Source of the DNA: Bacteroidales bacterium
GTDB lineage: Bacteria; Bacteroidota; Bacteroidia; Bacteroidales; UBA932
Assembly: GCA_017429885.1 (NCBI GenBank)
Contig: JAFROA010000307.1
Coordinates: 1 to 7,038, forward strand
Length of the DNA stretch: 7,038 nucleotides
Reading direction: 5' to 3'
Notes under the pieces: generated by a model
Databases searched by the model: none
Seen by the model: the letters and a program-made list of their open reading frames with translations, nothing else
What the model was told of the DNA's origin: nothing
Program-made: the position numbers and the translations under genes
Part shown: piece after piece, positions 1 to 6,877 of the stretch
How positions within the stretch are numbered: position 1 is the stretch's first letter
How the letters are laid out: each line of letters opens with the position of its first letter

Positions 1-1804
1 CATCGTCGAAGAACAGGCCGTCGACACGGGCACTGTAAGTAAGCTTGAACTTGTCGGTGGCGTTCCACTCGTCCTGGACATAGATTCCGAGCTTGTGGAA
101 ACGGACACGGGCAGCGGGCTTGAGCTCACCGTCGTAGCCGTAGGTAAGGTTGACGATCTCAGGAGCGGCACCTGACAGGAAGTCATTGAGACTGCTGTAA
201 CGGTAGTAACCGGAACCGTTACGCATGTACTGGTTGTCAGCCATCTGGTACTCGTAGTTGACACCACCCATGATCTTGTGGTTGCCTTTGTACCAGGTCA
301 GGTCGTCCTTGATGTTGTAGTTGATCTCATTGACGGCGTTGTTCCAGGTGAAGAGCTCATAACCGAGAGCCATGTAGTTGTTCTCCTGGGTGTCGTCAAG
401 GATGTCGATGAAGGGGAACTCCTCGGATGTACTGCTACGAATAGGGTTCTGAACCTTGGAATATGTGGCGAGGAACTGGTTGGAAAGATTGTCGGACAGA
501 CGGCTGTTAAGGTCGAATGACCAGGTGCTGACCATGTTCCTGTTGGCATACATTGAGTTAGCGAAGGACATCGAGTACTGGGACATACGGGCTCCGGACA
601 TACGGGTACCACCGTCCATCGAAGTGGCGTTGGGTGTGTTCCAGGAGTTGTTCAGAGTGTAGTTGTACCTGATAGCGAGGTGATGGTTATTGGAGATGTT
701 CCAGTCGATACGGGCAAGGAGCTTGGTGTTGTCCTCGTTGGCGGGGAAATCTGTCCAAGAACCTGTGTCGTAACCGTATTTGCTCTTTACGAAATCGGAG
801 ACTGTCTTAAGGTCAGAGAGTTTCGTACGGGAAATCTTATTGTCAGCATCCATCTTGCCATCCTCGGATCCTCTCCAGCGATTGACAATCGTAGGGATCT
901 TGGACTGCTCGGCGTTGACGAAGAAGAAGAGCTTGTTCTTGATGATAGGGCCTCCTAAAGTCATACCGTAAGTGGTGCTGCGGTCCTTGTCGCGGGCGCC
1001 ACTGATCTGCTCGCCCTCGATGGCGTCACCGCGAAGGTTCTCATTGCGGTGATAGACATAAGCGGATCCCTTGAAGGTGTTGGTACCGGACTTTGTGATA
1101 GCGTTGATACCACCACCGATGAAGTTGGTCTGGCGCACATCGTAAGGGGAAATCACGACCTGAAGTTCCTCAATGGCGTCAATCGAGATAGGATTGCCAC
1201 CTCCGGGAAGTCCGGCGCTAAGGCCGAAGTTGTTGTTGAAGTTCGCTCCGTCAACAGTGAAGTTGGAAGAACGTCCGTCCATACCGGCGAAGGTAGTACC
1301 ATTACCACCGTAAGGAGAAAGCCTGGTGACATCGGTAATGCTTCTTGAGACTGTCGGCAAGTTGGATATCTGCTGGCTGTTGATGTTCGTGGCCGCACCT
1401 GTCTTCTCGACAGCGAGTTTAGAGGCGGGAGAAGCGATGACAACGGAAGACTCCAGCATCTCATTGTCAGCCTTAAGCTGCGCGTTGAGGTTGAAAGTCT
1501 CAGCGAGCTGGAGAGTCACATCCGTGTACTCGATCGTCTGGTAGCCCAGGAAGGAGATCGTCACCTTGTAGGGACCTCCAACACGCATACCGTTGATCGT
1601 GTAGTTACCGTCGATGTTGGCCACGGCGGCATACTGGGTGCCTGAAGGAGTGTGGACTGCTACCACAGCGGCTCCAGTCAAGGGCTCCCCGGTCTCATCC
1701 TTGATGTTTCCGGCGAGGCTGGAAGTCGTGACCTGAGCAAAGGCAGCGACTCCCGCAAAGATCGCCACCAAAGCGGCAAATCCTCTTTTAATTGATTGAA
1801 CCAT
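1..1804 (-). CDS. Oar-like TonB-dependent outer-membrane receptor, N-terminal part (3' truncated by window edge)
   Basis: Reading leftwards from ATG at 1804-1802, the frame stays open for 601 codons to the window edge, so the C-terminal barrel is missing. The product starts MVQSIKRGFAALVAIFAGVA and has a signal peptide probably cleaved after AFA (residue 23). Residues ~28-110 form a carboxypeptidase-regulatory-like beta domain (AGNIKDETGEPLTGAAVVAV, then DGNYTINGMRVGGPYKVTI). A possible TonB-box-like stretch (ESSVVIAS) lies near 118-125. The plug domain covers ~133-245 (FTVDGANFNNNFG, then IDAIEELQVVISPYDVRQ and GGGINAITKSGTNTFKGSAY). After it, alternating aromatic strands are typical of a 22-strand barrel. 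The plug fits the Oar/OmpA-related receptor group. The SusC 'LYGSRAANGVI' signature is absent, so SusC is unlikely. Such receptors import substrates across the outer membrane using TonB-ExbBD energy. Family members usually reach about 1000 residues. The substrate cannot be read from the sequence. The gene is divergent from metK. Confidence 0.93.
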   Translation of the reverse strand, partial: MVQSIKRGFAALVAIFAGVAAFAQVTTSSLAGNIKDETGEPLTGAAVVAVHTPSGTQYAAVANIDGNYTINGMRVGGPYKVTISFLGYQTIEYTDVTLQLAETFNLNAQLKADNEMLESSVVIASPASKLAVEKTGAATNINSQQISNLPTVSRSITDVTRLSPYGGNGTTFAGMDGRSSNFTVDGANFNNNFGLSAGLPGGGNPISIDAIEELQVVISPYDVRQTNFIGGGINAITKSGTNTFKGSAYVYHRNENLRGDAIEGEQISGARDKDRSTTYGMTLGGPIIKNKLFFFVNAEQSKIPTIVNRWRGSEDGKMDADNKISRTKLSDLKTVSDFVKSKYGYDTGSWTDFPANEDNTKLLARIDWNISNNHHLAIRYNYTLNNSWNTPNATSMDGGTRMSGARMSQYSMSFANSMYANRNMVSTWSFDLNSRLSDNLSNQFLATYSKVQNPIRSSTSEEFPFIDILDDTQENNYMALGYELFTWNNAVNEINYNIKDDLTWYKGNHKIMGGVNYEYQMADNQYMRNGSGYYRYSSLNDFLSGAAPEIVNLTYGYDGELKPAARVRFHKLGIYVQDEWNATDKFKLTYSARVDGLFFDD

Positions 1805-1860
1805 AATGGATTGAAGTAATATAAAAGTTGTTATATTTTTCCTCTTTTCTAAATAACCTG

Positions 1861-1892
1861 CGAAATTAATATAAATAATCGGGTTGCTAAAA
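1861..1892 (-). promoter_or_regulatory. Candidate Bacteroidetes promoter for the TonB-dependent receptor
   Basis: On the minus strand, TAATTTCG (1868 to 1861) matches the Bacteroidetes -7 box TAnnTTTG at all but one fixed position. A T-rich TTTT (1892 to 1889) lies 20 nt upstream and resembles the -33 TTTG box. Initiation would fall near 1855, giving an AT-rich leader of about 50 nt before the ATG at 1804. No Shine-Dalgarno sequence is obvious, which is common in this phylum. The call rests on consensus matching in AT-rich DNA only. Confidence 0.5.
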
Positions 1893-1896
1893 TTTA

Positions 1897-1928
1897 TTTC
1901 ATTCATACAGAGAATTATCTTATCTTCG
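1897..1928 (+). promoter_or_regulatory. Candidate Bacteroidetes promoter for metK
   Basis: TTTC (1897-1900), a 20-nt spacer and TATCTTCG (1921-1928) resemble the Bacteroidetes sigma-ABfr consensus TTTG-N19/21-TAnnTTTG with one mismatch per box. Transcription would start near 1933-1936, so the riboswitch aptamer would begin within a few nucleotides of the RNA 5' end. The -33 box is only 4 bp from the -33 box of the divergent receptor promoter. Confidence 0.6.
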
Positions 1929-1939
1929 CGGACGAAAAC

Positions 1940-1991
1940 TTCCGGGGAAGGATTTGCACCGCTTGCAACCCCGGTCAAAAAAATGCTAAAG
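1940..1991 (+). promoter_or_regulatory. SAM-II-type riboswitch (metA/SAM-alpha aptamer) in the metK leader
   Basis: The region has the parts of the SAM-II pseudoknot in order. Stem P1 is six G-C pairs, CCGGGG (1942-1947) with CCCCGG (1969-1974). The P1 loop carries the conserved GAUUUG (1951-1956) and ACCGCUUGCAA (1958-1968) elements. An A-rich linker (1975-1982) is followed by the hallmark AAAUGCUAAAG (1981-1991). Pseudoknot P2 can form from G1965-C1986, C1966-G1985 and U1963-A1988, with U1964 opposite U1987, and perhaps a C of 1959-1960 with G1991. SAM-II binds S-adenosylmethionine and normally lowers expression by trapping the ribosome-binding region. Here the aptamer ends 3 nt before the metK ATG, which fits translational control by the gene's own product. 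SAM-I (S-box) and SAM-III folds do not match. The 3' arm has fewer G residues than the alphaproteobacterial examples I recall. Confidence 0.87.
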
Positions 1992-1994
1992 AAT

Positions 1995-3242
1995 ATGAAC
2001 TATCTTTTCACTTCGGAGTCAGTCTCCGAGGGCCATCCTGATAAGGTGGCCGACCAGATTTCAGACGCTATTCTTGATGAGTTACTCCGCCAGGACCCTG
2101 AGTCCAAGGTGGCTTGCGAGACTTTCTGCTCGACAGGACTTGTGATCGTTGGAGGCGAGGTCACCTCCGAGGCCTATGTCGATATTCAGGGAACCGTTAG
2201 GGACGTTATCAAGACTATAGGCTACACGAAGGCCGAGTACATGTTCGATGCCGGCTCTTGCGGAGTCTTATCCCAAATCCACAGCCAGAGCCCGGACATT
2301 CACCGGGGTGTCTCGAGGGAAGATCCTGAGGACCAGGGAGCCGGAGACCAGGGTATGATGTTCGGTTACGCCTGCAAGGCCACCGAAGACTATATGCCTT
2401 TGGCCCTATATCTCTCGCATCTGACGCTTAAGGAGCTTGCGGACATCCGTCACAACGAGCTTAATCTTATGCCTTACTTGAGGCCGGACTCAAAGGCCCA
2501 GTTCACAATCGAGTTCGACTCTGCCGACAAGCCTGTCAGGATCCACACTATAGTTCTCTCAACCCAGCACGACGAGTTCGACTCTGATGAGGCTATGCGT
2601 TCAAAGATCGAGGACGACGTGCGGAACATCCTGTTGCCCAGGGTTATAGCCAAGTTAAAGCCTGAGACCGCCGCCCTTTTCAAAGGGGATTTCATTCTCC
2701 ATGTGAATCCTACCGGCAAATTCGTGATTGGCGGCCCCGCTGGAGACACCGGTCTCACAGGCCGGAAGATTATCGTGGACACCTATGGAGGCCGCGCTCC
2801 TCATGGTGGCGGAGCGTTCTCCGGGAAAGATCCGTCCAAGGTGGACCGCAGCGCCGCCTACGCCGCGAGATATATTGCCAAGAATATGGTCGCTGCAGGC
2901 GTGGCCGACGAGATGGTGGTCCAAATCGCCTATGCGATCGGAGTGGCCAAACCTGTCAGCATCTATGTCAACACAAAAGGCACGGGAATAATCCCCGACG
3001 CCGAGATCGCTGACAAGATTGGAAAGATATTCGACCTGCGTCCCGCGGCTATCATCCGCAAGTTCGGTCTGAAGAATCCGATCTATGGTCCCACAGCGGC
3101 TTATGGCCATTTCGGCCGCAAGCCTTATACCAAAGTCCTGGAACTCAAACGAGGCGGAAAGACCGTCAAAGAGGAAGTCCAGTTCTTCGGCTGGGAAAAA
3201 CTGGACTCCGTCGATCTCATCCGTTCCGAGTTCGGTCTTTAA
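1995..3242 (+). CDS. metK: S-adenosylmethionine synthetase (methionine adenosyltransferase)
   Basis: MetK makes S-adenosylmethionine from ATP and methionine, releasing phosphate and diphosphate; it is cytosolic, essential in most bacteria, and needs Mg2+ and K+. The 415-residue product carries all family signatures: [19 protein letters not shown] near the N-terminus, with His14, Asp16 and Lys17 at the same numbers as in E. coli MetK; the [12 protein letters not shown] hexapeptide region at 115-126; [20 protein letters not shown] at 245-264; and the phosphate-binding [19 protein letters not shown] at 271-289. It is about 30 residues longer than E. coli MetK (384), as is usual in Bacteroidetes. 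I chose ATG 1995 because it gives the conserved start [13 protein letters not shown] 1983 and TTG 1884 are also in frame, but 1983 lies in the riboswitch core and 1884 lies upstream of the promoter. Regulation is probably by the adjacent SAM-II-type aptamer. No clear terminator follows; the next gene is convergent. Confidence 0.98.
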   Translation: MNYLFTSESVSEGHPDKVADQISDAILDELLRQDPESKVACETFCSTGLVIVGGEVTSEAYVDIQGTVRDVIKTIGYTKAEYMFDAGSCGVLSQIHSQSPDIHRGVSREDPEDQGAGDQGMMFGYACKATEDYMPLALYLSHLTLKELADIRHNELNLMPYLRPDSKAQFTIEFDSADKPVRIHTIVLSTQHDEFDSDEAMRSKIEDDVRNILLPRVIAKLKPETAALFKGDFILHVNPTGKFVIGGPAGDTGLTGRKIIVDTYGGRAPHGGGAFSGKDPSKVDRSAAYAARYIAKNMVAAGVADEMVVQIAYAIGVAKPVSIYVNTKGTGIIPDAEIADKIGKIFDLRPAAIIRKFGLKNPIYGPTAAYGHFGRKPYTKVLELKRGGKTVKEEVQFFGWEKLDSVDLIRSEFGL

Positions 3243-3264
3243 GATATTGGCATAACCAGCGTCG
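3243..3264. other. Convergent gene junction without a visible terminator
   Basis: Only 22 bp separate the metK stop (3240-3242) from the stop of the opposing 146-aa gene (3265-3267). I find no GC-rich hairpin followed by a U-run on either strand here, so both transcripts probably run into the opposite gene or end by another mechanism. Confidence 0.6.
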
Positions 3265-3705
3265 CTACTGCTGAATTGTCATTCGGTAAGTACGCAGTCC
3301 TTCCACAATCTGGTCAGGCGAGGTTACCTTCTTGGCCATGATCCAATGCGTAGAGACAGCGCCCGAGTCAATGTCCTGGATAGTATAAGCCTGCTTGAAT
3401 ATCCAGCCACGTTTTGCCATGTAATTAGCGGCATCGACGATGGAGTTGAAAATAATGTCCTCACCATTCTCGTCAACGAGCCGGCTGTCTTTGTGCCTGA
3501 AGTCAGTCTCTTGACCGAAATCCACCACGACAGCGACTTTGTTTGTTAAAATCCTTTTGGGATAAGACTCTATCTCGCAATAGACCTCACGAGGGTAAGT
3601 GTCAAAGTCCGTCGGACCGGAGAACAGGTTCTCCTCGGCGGTCTGGGCGAAAGCACTGATAGACAGAAGCATCAATGCCGCGGAAAGAAACACGTTTTTC
3701 ATCAT
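3265..3705 (-). CDS. Small secreted protein of unknown function (146 aa)
   Basis: This protein has a clear signal peptide, MMKNVFLSAALMLLSISAFA, with likely cleavage before Gln21; it lacks a lipobox and is probably periplasmic. The mature part is about 126 residues with one cysteine (Cys43). Visible elements are VYCEIES (41-47), a strand NKVAVVVDFGQ (55-65), DENGEDIIFNSIVDAANYMA (78-97) running into KRGWIFKQAY (98-107), and HWIMAKKV (120-127). This pattern, a VxVDFGQ strand, an 'NYMxKxGW' helix and a terminal W-containing strand, recalls small secreted proteins common in Bacteroidales whose function I do not know. A second in-frame ATG at 3702 would shorten it by one residue. It is last in the minus-strand operon, 8 nt after the barrel gene. 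It is complete and looks intact. Confidence 0.85.
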   Translation of the reverse strand: MMKNVFLSAALMLLSISAFAQTAEENLFSGPTDFDTYPREVYCEIESYPKRILTNKVAVVVDFGQETDFRHKDSRLVDENGEDIIFNSIVDAANYMAKRGWIFKQAYTIQDIDSGAVSTHWIMAKKVTSPDQIVEGLRTYRMTIQQ

Positions 3706-3713
3706 AACAGTTT

Positions 3714-5051
3714 CTATATCGGGAAACTGACTCCGAAGGTCATGCTGATGTTGGACTTGTCAACAGGTATCATCTGTGGAGTCACCCTGAACGAGTAAGA
3801 GTCTATTCCCCAGAACACGTTGAATCCTGGCGCGTGGACATCAAACGCTCCTCCGAACGACCATCCGAAATTATGCCTCGCCCCGCTCAGATCCAGGCTC
3901 AGCCAAGAGAGAGGTGTCCAGCACCCGAAGAGACGGACTTCATTGTAACCATAGAATCTGTACGGTTTATAGGTGTACAGGATCGCTGCTGAGAAGTCTT
4001 CATTGAAAGGCATTTTGTACTTCGCCCCGACATTGAGACTGACAGGAAGGACTTCGAAGGAATTCGCTTTCTTATCCTGGATGTGGAAATTGGTCGCGTC
4101 CAGGATATCTATTAGAGGCTGAAGCTTATCCTCGGAATCAATGTCCTCATTAGGATCGTACTTATAATAGGAATCGGATTTTCCGTACACCTTATCCAGC
4201 CACTTGATCCCGCCGGCATCAAGTACCGAAGCCGAGAGGGTAAGGTTCTCTGTCAGAGGATATTCCGCCCCTAAGTCAAGTGCTAGACCTAGGCCACCGA
4301 ATCCGATTTTGTACCGGTTGATCCCGAGGCTGGCGACATCGATTAACCTGCTGTCATTGTCTGCAGGGGTACTCCAGGTAACGAGGCCACCGGCAATCTC
4401 GATGTCGGCATGCACGTCTTGGGTCCATCCCTTGCCGGCCGCATTGAGAGTGACATCTCGGCCGCGGAACCTTCCGTGTCCCAGGCCTATGAGAGGCTTG
4501 ACCCGGAAGCCGTACTTGAGCCTTCCCCATTCGCGGGTCTGCCCGTATGATAATTCCAGGTAATTGTCAATGCTGGCGTCTATTCCGGACAGGTCGAAGA
4601 AATCCTTTTCAATGACGCCCTCCTTGAGGAGACTGACATAGTCATACGGGATACGCGACTGTCCGGCATATTTAAGTGTGACATCGATAGTGTGGTACAC
4701 ATCCCCTCTTTTGAAACCGGTCGCGAAAATCCCGAAATCCAGGTTCAGGTTAATCCGAGCCCCCTGCCTGGGGAACTTGTCCATGACGGTTTTAGCTGGA
4801 ATGTGCTTATTCAAAGCTGTGACAAGACGGTCCTCATAGGGATATAAGATGTCAGATAGGCCAATATTGCTCCTACAAGTCGCGCCGGCTATACTCAGGA
4901 TTCCAGTCCTGAAAGCGGTCGAATCCGTGAAAGCCGGATTCTGCCGGTAAGCGAGATGGTACCCGTCCAAAAAAAAACCAGACTGGAAATTCTGCGCGGA
5001 CAATCCGGCTGAGATCATCACAATCGCAAAGGATACGATAAACTTTCTCAT
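3714..5051 (-). CDS. DUF5723-like outer-membrane beta-barrel protein (445 aa)
   Basis: The protein begins with a Sec signal peptide (MRKFIVSFAIVMISAGLSA, cleaved before Gln20). The mature start, FFLDGYHLAYRQNPAF (26-41) followed by SNIGLSDILYPY (61-72), resembles the DUF5723 family of Bacteroidetes, recalled from memory rather than searched. The rest is a series of amphipathic beta strands with many aromatic residues (for example LKYGFRVKPLIGLGHG, LTENLTLSASVLDAGG, DFSAAILYTYKPYRFYGY), ending in a predicted terminal strand SMTFGVSFPI, so an outer-membrane barrel is likely. No enzymatic motif is seen and the biological role is unknown. The gene starts 3 nt after the stop of the 599-aa lipoprotein gene, so translational coupling is likely. 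A run of nine T in the coding strand spans codons 25-28, but the frame is intact. Confidence 0.82.
   Translation of the reverse strand: MRKFIVSFAIVMISAGLSAQNFQSGFFLDGYHLAYRQNPAFTDSTAFRTGILSIAGATCRSNIGLSDILYPYEDRLVTALNKHIPAKTVMDKFPRQGARINLNLDFGIFATGFKRGDVYHTIDVTLKYAGQSRIPYDYVSLLKEGVIEKDFFDLSGIDASIDNYLELSYGQTREWGRLKYGFRVKPLIGLGHGRFRGRDVTLNAAGKGWTQDVHADIEIAGGLVTWSTPADNDSRLIDVASLGINRYKIGFGGLGLALDLGAEYPLTENLTLSASVLDAGGIKWLDKVYGKSDSYYKYDPNEDIDSEDKLQPLIDILDATNFHIQDKKANSFEVLPVSLNVGAKYKMPFNEDFSAAILYTYKPYRFYGYNEVRLFGCWTPLSWLSLDLSGARHNFGWSFGGAFDVHAPGFNVFWGIDSYSFRVTPQMIPVDKSNISMTFGVSFPI
4969..4977 (-). repeat. Nine-base T homopolymer inside the 5' end of the barrel gene
   Basis: The coding strand of the 445-aa gene has nine consecutive T residues covering the last base of Gly25, Phe26, Phe27 and most of Leu28, just after the signal peptide. 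It is the longest homopolymer I noticed in the window. Runs of this length can slip during replication or transcription; here the reading frame is in the ON state. Confidence 0.9.
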
Positions 5052-5054
5052 AGT

Positions 5055-6854
5055 CTAGTCCATATTGATCAAATGTTCAATGTCCTGCTTGACCCTGTTC
5101 AAACGCATGATGTAAGCTACCAGCTTAGGATCCACAGTAAGGCCCTCCGGCACCTCAAGGGCAATGTTCTTCAATCTGATGGCCTGTTTCTCATTCAGCG
5201 GGGTGTTCGTCATCACTCCACCCCCGATACTGAATTCCATACGGATGCCGTCAAAGGGAACGATAGTGTCGGTGTTGAATCCAATCTCGATCCGGGAAGA
5301 TGACGGGGCGTCAAGCGTCCCAGCCTTGATGTCGCTCTTCACCACGGGAGAATACTCACTGACCACATTCCCATCCTTGTCGATCATTTCCATATGGAGG
5401 CTCAGGTCCACAGGAATGGTGTTGACAGCATCCATAGTGATTCTCATCGGGCTGATGAAATCAAGGGTCATTGTCGTGTCTACGCCGAAGCCGTGGATGT
5501 CCTTATCCGCGGAAAATGACGCATCCTTTCCCAGTCGCAGAGGCATAAATGCCCGGTTGGTGACCTTGAAACCGTAGTCTACTCCCGGACGGACTTTAAC
5601 CCACGTCTCATCCTGACTTACCTCGACACTACCGAAGGTAACTGCCATAACTGACTCCCTTCCTTGGAGAATATCGGTAAGTCCGTCAATCTTGTAGGAC
5701 ATGCTTCCTTCTGGGGCATTCTTCCCACTTCCGGAAAAATAAAGGCTTGTATTCATCTCCGCAGGGAAATGAATTGGAGTATTTCCATAAAAACTGCCGA
5801 GTGGGAACTCTCCCAACGCATCGAACTCATCGTTGTAGATTCGCAGTATAGTACTGTATTCCACACCGACGGGATATCTGCTTTCCACCTGGAACTCACA
5901 CTCAAGATCGTATGGTTCCAGATCAGCATAGGAGGTAAGAAGGTTCAGTGTAATAGGGAAAGAGAAGAGGTTAAGGACAACGGGGGTCTCACCCAAAATC
6001 ACCTCCGCCTCATTGAATTTGCCTTCAGGAATACTGACAGAAACACCGCCGTCAAGGTTCACATCTCCACTGAGTTCAGCGGTCGGGTCAGCCGATGAAA
6101 GCCGTAACGTCCCGTTCAGAGAGACGACACCCTCAAGATTCATCTCACTATCATCCGGGACCTGAATGCCGCTTTCCACAAACAGCTTGTTCACGGTAAC
6201 CGGTACCTTCAAGCCGTCCTTGGAAGAAACGGTCAAGTCTTTGTCAAGCGTGAGGACGTGGTCGGAAGTGAGGGAGAACGGCTCCGAAGATCCCGAGGCG
6301 AATGCCCATTCGGGGAGCTCAATCATCGTTCCTCTCAAGAGCGTGAACCCTTTCAAAGAAGCCAGATTGAAGGAGATAACCCACTCCATCGGCTCAAGGT
6401 CGACTTCCTTGACGGCCGATATCCTGTTGCCGAGCCCCTCGGTCCCCATTGTGAATCCAATCGGGATCTTCACCGGAATCTCCCTGGATTTCCATCCGGA
6501 TGGGAAGTTGGCGGGAATCTCCACCTTGTCTTCACTCAGGGAGGGCAGAATGGCGACTGAATCGATCAGGTATTCAACTTCCCTCTTGCTTGAGTCGATG
6601 AGAACGCAAAGGTTTCCTCCCCCATCGAAATCAAAAAGATCGGTTTTCTTAAGAACCTGTTTCTGCACTTTCACGATTCCCCTGACAAGGGGGCCAATGG
6701 AAACGGATTCCAATGAGCCGATCGGAAGGGTCGCACCGGGAATCACAGTGACTGTACGGTCCACTTCCTTATTCAAATCATAGTCTCTGTCAATGGAGCA
6801 TGCTGAAATGGCCAGCATGACGAAGACTGAAGACCAAAAGCGATGTTTAATCAT
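5055..6854 (-). CDS. Large lipoprotein of unknown function (599 aa)
   Basis: The N-terminus MIKHRFWSSVFVMLAISACS is a lipoprotein signal with lipobox I-S-A-C, giving lipidation at Cys19. Residue +2 is Ser, so inner-membrane retention is not indicated; the following IDRDYDLNKEVD is acidic and might support surface export, but it does not match the known export consensus well. The mature protein is rich in short beta strands throughout (for example LTVSSKDGLKVPVTVNKLFV and LSGDVNLDGGVSVSIPEG), has few cysteines and no catalytic motif that I recognise, and ends in a charged helix (about 575-599, MRLNRVKQDIEHLINMD). Repeated beta-sandwich domains would fit, with similarly patterned segments near 200-290 and 440-560, but I cannot name a family. 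ATG 6854 is chosen because it gives an intact signal. It sits 15 nt after the M16 peptidase stop and 3 nt before the barrel gene, so it belongs to the same operon. It may be a partner of the barrel protein; this is inference. Confidence 0.88.
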   Translation of the reverse strand: MIKHRFWSSVFVMLAISACSIDRDYDLNKEVDRTVTVIPGATLPIGSLESVSIGPLVRGIVKVQKQVLKKTDLFDFDGGGNLCVLIDSSKREVEYLIDSVAILPSLSEDKVEIPANFPSGWKSREIPVKIPIGFTMGTEGLGNRISAVKEVDLEPMEWVISFNLASLKGFTLLRGTMIELPEWAFASGSSEPFSLTSDHVLTLDKDLTVSSKDGLKVPVTVNKLFVESGIQVPDDSEMNLEGVVSLNGTLRLSSADPTAELSGDVNLDGGVSVSIPEGKFNEAEVILGETPVVLNLFSFPITLNLLTSYADLEPYDLECEFQVESRYPVGVEYSTILRIYNDEFDALGEFPLGSFYGNTPIHFPAEMNTSLYFSGSGKNAPEGSMSYKIDGLTDILQGRESVMAVTFGSVEVSQDETWVKVRPGVDYGFKVTNRAFMPLRLGKDASFSADKDIHGFGVDTTMTLDFISPMRITMDAVNTIPVDLSLHMEMIDKDGNVVSEYSPVVKSDIKAGTLDAPSSSRIEIGFNTDTIVPFDGIRMEFSIGGGVMTNTPLNEKQAIRLKNIALEVPEGLTVDPKLVAYIMRLNRVKQDIEHLINMD

Positions 6855-6855
6855 A

Positions 6856-6877
6856 GGTATTGTTTTTTTCTAATACC
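6856..6877 (-). repeat. Inverted repeat across the peptidase stop / lipoprotein start junction
   Basis: On the minus strand GGTATT (6877 to 6872) can pair with AATACC (6861 to 6856) around a 10-nt A-rich loop. The 5' arm includes the start of the peptidase TAG stop, and the 3' arm ends 1 nt before the lipoprotein ATG. No U-run follows, so it is not an intrinsic terminator. The stem is weak (two G-C pairs) and could be chance. Confidence 0.5.

Noticed and set aside
581..607. Direct repeat GGACATACGGG (581-591 and 597-607)
   Set aside because: It encodes the short peptide repeat RMSGARMS in a receptor loop and is in frame with the barrel; two copies are not enough to suggest a mobile or regulatory element.
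298..612. Minus-strand frame of about 104 codons and several plus-strand frames within 278-1544
   Set aside because: They overlap the receptor gene, whose continuous frame shows a signal peptide, regulatory-like domain and plug motifs; the others are out-of-frame shadows.
1..1804. SusC-type receptor of a polysaccharide utilization locus
   Set aside because: The SusC plug signature and an adjacent susD are absent in the visible part, and the plug motifs fit the Oar-like group better. The downstream gene is outside the window, so this is not fully excluded.
1884..1994. N-terminal extension of metK from TTG 1884 or ATG 1983
   Set aside because: The extension covers the putative promoter and the riboswitch aptamer, and MetK proteins start at the M-x-Y-L-F-T-S-E-S position given by ATG 1995.
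1..1994. The idea that the receptor imports methionine, cobalamin or another methyl-cycle compound because it is divergent from metK
   Set aside because: Nothing in the visible receptor sequence indicates a substrate, and the riboswitch lies only on the metK transcript; adjacency alone is too weak.
3243..3300. Possible bidirectional terminator between metK and the 146-aa gene
   Set aside because: Only very short pairings such as CAGC/GCTG are present, without GC-rich stem or U-run on either strand.
6166..6783. A 205-codon plus-strand open frame opposite the lipoprotein gene
   Set aside because: It is antisense to a gene with a lipobox, clean operon spacing and a full-length frame; the antisense product is low-complexity, rich in Ser/Thr/Arg/Pro, with no recognisable motif.
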